From: Candidatus Zixiibacteriota bacterium
GTDB lineage: Bacteria; Zixibacteria; MSB-5A5; GN15; FEB-12
NCBI GenBank assembly: GCA_030642845.1
Contig: DAOWMZ010000071.1
Location: forward strand, 1-7,514
Length of the DNA: 7,514 nt
Direction: 5' to 3'
The notes under the pieces are model-generated. The model was not told the origin of the DNA. It worked only from the letters and a program-made list of their open reading frames with translations, and ran no database searches. Shown here piece after piece: positions 6,426-7,514 of the stretch (position 1 is its first letter; the number at the start of each line of letters is the position of its first letter). The position numbers and the translations under genes were made by a program.

Positions 6426-7514
6426 GTGTTAAAATCTATAATTTTGATTTTCGTACTTTTATTAGCATTCACGCCTATCAGTATAGCCCAACCGGATAAT
6501 TGCATCACTTGCCATCAGGATATGGAAGATGAAAACGGTCCTTCGCATAAATTTGCCAGGGATATACATTTTCAGCAGAATCTTCATTGTTATGATTGCC
6601 ACGGTGGAGATCCGACTCTGGAAGATATGGATGAAGTCTATGAATCTCCCGGCTATATCGGAGTACCTGATCATTTCGAGGTACCTAAATTTTGTGCCCG
6701 TTGTCATAGCGATGCCGACTATATGCATGAGCATAATCCTTCATTGCCTGTCGATCAATTTGAGAAATACAAAACATCCATACACGGCCAAAGATTATTA
6801 AAAAACAGAGATCCTAAAGTGGCTAATTGTATTTCATGCCACACCGTTCATGAAATAGGGGATGCCAAACTTCCGCATTCCAGCACCCATCCGCTGAACC
6901 TCCCTCAGACATGCGGCAACTGCCATGCAGATAAAGAATACATGGCGGATTATAATATTTCAACTACCCAGCTTGATGACTACAAACAGTCGGTTCATGG
7001 GATAGCTCTTTTGGAGCGCAAAGATCTTGGTGCGCCCGCTTGTAATGACTGTCATGGCAATCATGGTGCTGCTCCTCCCGGTGTCAATTCATTAGCTGCA
7101 GTTTGCGGAATGTGCCATGCTATCGAAGCACAATTATTTAATGCTTCCCGCCACAGAGAAGCTTTTGAAGAAAATGACTTCCCCATGTGTGAAACCTGCC
7201 ATTCCAATCATAAAATTATCAATCCCCATGATGAAATGATTGGCTCAGAAGAACCTGCCTTGTGTGTCCAATGCCATGCAGTCGATGACGGTACTGAAGG
7301 TTTGGTTACAGCTGACAGTGTAAAGGTTATGTTAAAGTGGTTGTTGTCTGCCAGAGATTCTGCTGATGTTATTCTTAAGGATGCAATCTACAAAGGGATG
7401 ATGACAACAGATGAAGAATTTCTGATGAAAGAAGTGGATCAGGCTGTTATACAAACCAGAACTCAGATTCATGCCTTTAACATTGATTCAATAACTCCAA
7501 AAGCTGAAACCGGT
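6426..7514 (+). CDS. Exported nonaheme c-type cytochrome, bc-complex partner (C-terminus cut off)
   Basis: Periplasmic multiheme cytochrome c, probably the electron acceptor of the Rieske protein in place of cytochrome c1/f. From GTG 6426 the frame is open for 363 residues to the right edge (an ATG at 6420 is the alternative start). A signal peptide is visible (MLKSIILIF...ISIA, cut likely after A21). Nine CXXCH heme sites follow: CITCH 26, CYDCH 55, CARCH 90, CISCH 135, CGNCH 163, CNDCH 206, CGMCH 227, CETCH 255 and CVQCH 280, with many extra histidines able to be distal ligands. Two segments are related: YKTSIHGQRLL...CISCH (from about 114) and YKQSVHGIALL...CNDCH (from about 185), pointing to an internal duplication. 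After residue 284 there are no more heme motifs, only a helical stretch, possibly leading to a membrane anchor beyond the window. Multiheme partners of Rieske/cytochrome b are known in anaerobic bacteria; the exact family is not identified. Confidence 0.93.
   Translation, partial: MLKSIILIFVLLLAFTPISIAQPDNCITCHQDMEDENGPSHKFARDIHFQQNLHCYDCHGGDPTLEDMDEVYESPGYIGVPDHFEVPKFCARCHSDADYMHEHNPSLPVDQFEKYKTSIHGQRLLKNRDPKVANCISCHTVHEIGDAKLPHSSTHPLNLPQTCGNCHADKEYMADYNISTTQLDDYKQSVHGIALLERKDLGAPACNDCHGNHGAAPPGVNSLAAVCGMCHAIEAQLFNASRHREAFEENDFPMCETCHSNHKIINPHDEMIGSEEPALCVQCHAVDDGTEGLVTADSVKVMLKWLLSARDSADVILKDAIYKGMMTTDEEFLMKEVDQAVIQTRTQIHAFNIDSITPKAETG

Noticed and set aside
6462..6801. Overlapping open frames on both strands over the first heme motifs
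   Set aside because: The frame with signal peptide and nine CXXCH motifs is clearly the coding one.
1..7514. tRNA or rRNA genes, CRISPR arrays, insertion sequences, toxin-antitoxin or phage genes
   Set aside because: No matching structures, spaced repeats, transposase motifs or terminal repeats were seen; apart from short intergenic gaps the window is filled by six recognisable genes and one small lipoprotein.

Overview
The window comes from a Gram-negative bacterium with an AT-rich genome. It encodes a LolD/MacB-type ABC system, a predicted lipoprotein, a Rieske/cytochrome b quinol-oxidising pair and an exported multiheme cytochrome c. This mix, together with an E. coli-like glutaminyl-tRNA synthetase, would fit an uncultured respiratory lineage such as an FCB-group or desulfobacterial-type organism. 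That placement is inference; nothing here fixes the taxon.

Left half, minus strand, in transcription order: glnS (4592-2904), a small coiled-coil lipoprotein (2848-2405), a strong intrinsic terminator (2385-2347), then a separate unit of an ABC ATPase (2291-1584) and its FtsX/MacB-type permease (1581 to beyond the left edge). Permease and ATPase are 2 nt apart and form one transporter. The permease is enlarged in its extracytoplasmic domain by five tandem 17-residue repeats. The ATPase has a promoter-like element so close to its ATG that the message may be leaderless.

Middle, 4593-4841: a divergent intergenic region. It holds an imperfect palindrome resembling a REP element, a good sigma70-like promoter for the rightward operon, and a weak FNR/CRP-like half match. 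No gene is seen in it.

Right half, plus strand: a compact energy-conservation operon with a Rieske Fe-S protein (4842-5294), a full-length fused cytochrome b (5294-6415, overlapping the Rieske stop by 1 nt) and a c-type cytochrome with nine CXXCH motifs (from 6426, cut by the right edge). Together they look like a cytochrome bc-type quinol oxidoreductase in which a multiheme cytochrome takes the place of cytochrome c1/f. Quinol oxidised at the cytochrome b/Rieske site would send electrons through the nine-heme wire to periplasmic acceptors.

The two most interesting signals are the 17-residue repeat array in the permease and the nonaheme bc complex. The second resembles arrangements known in other anaerobic lineages, so I do not claim it is a new system.
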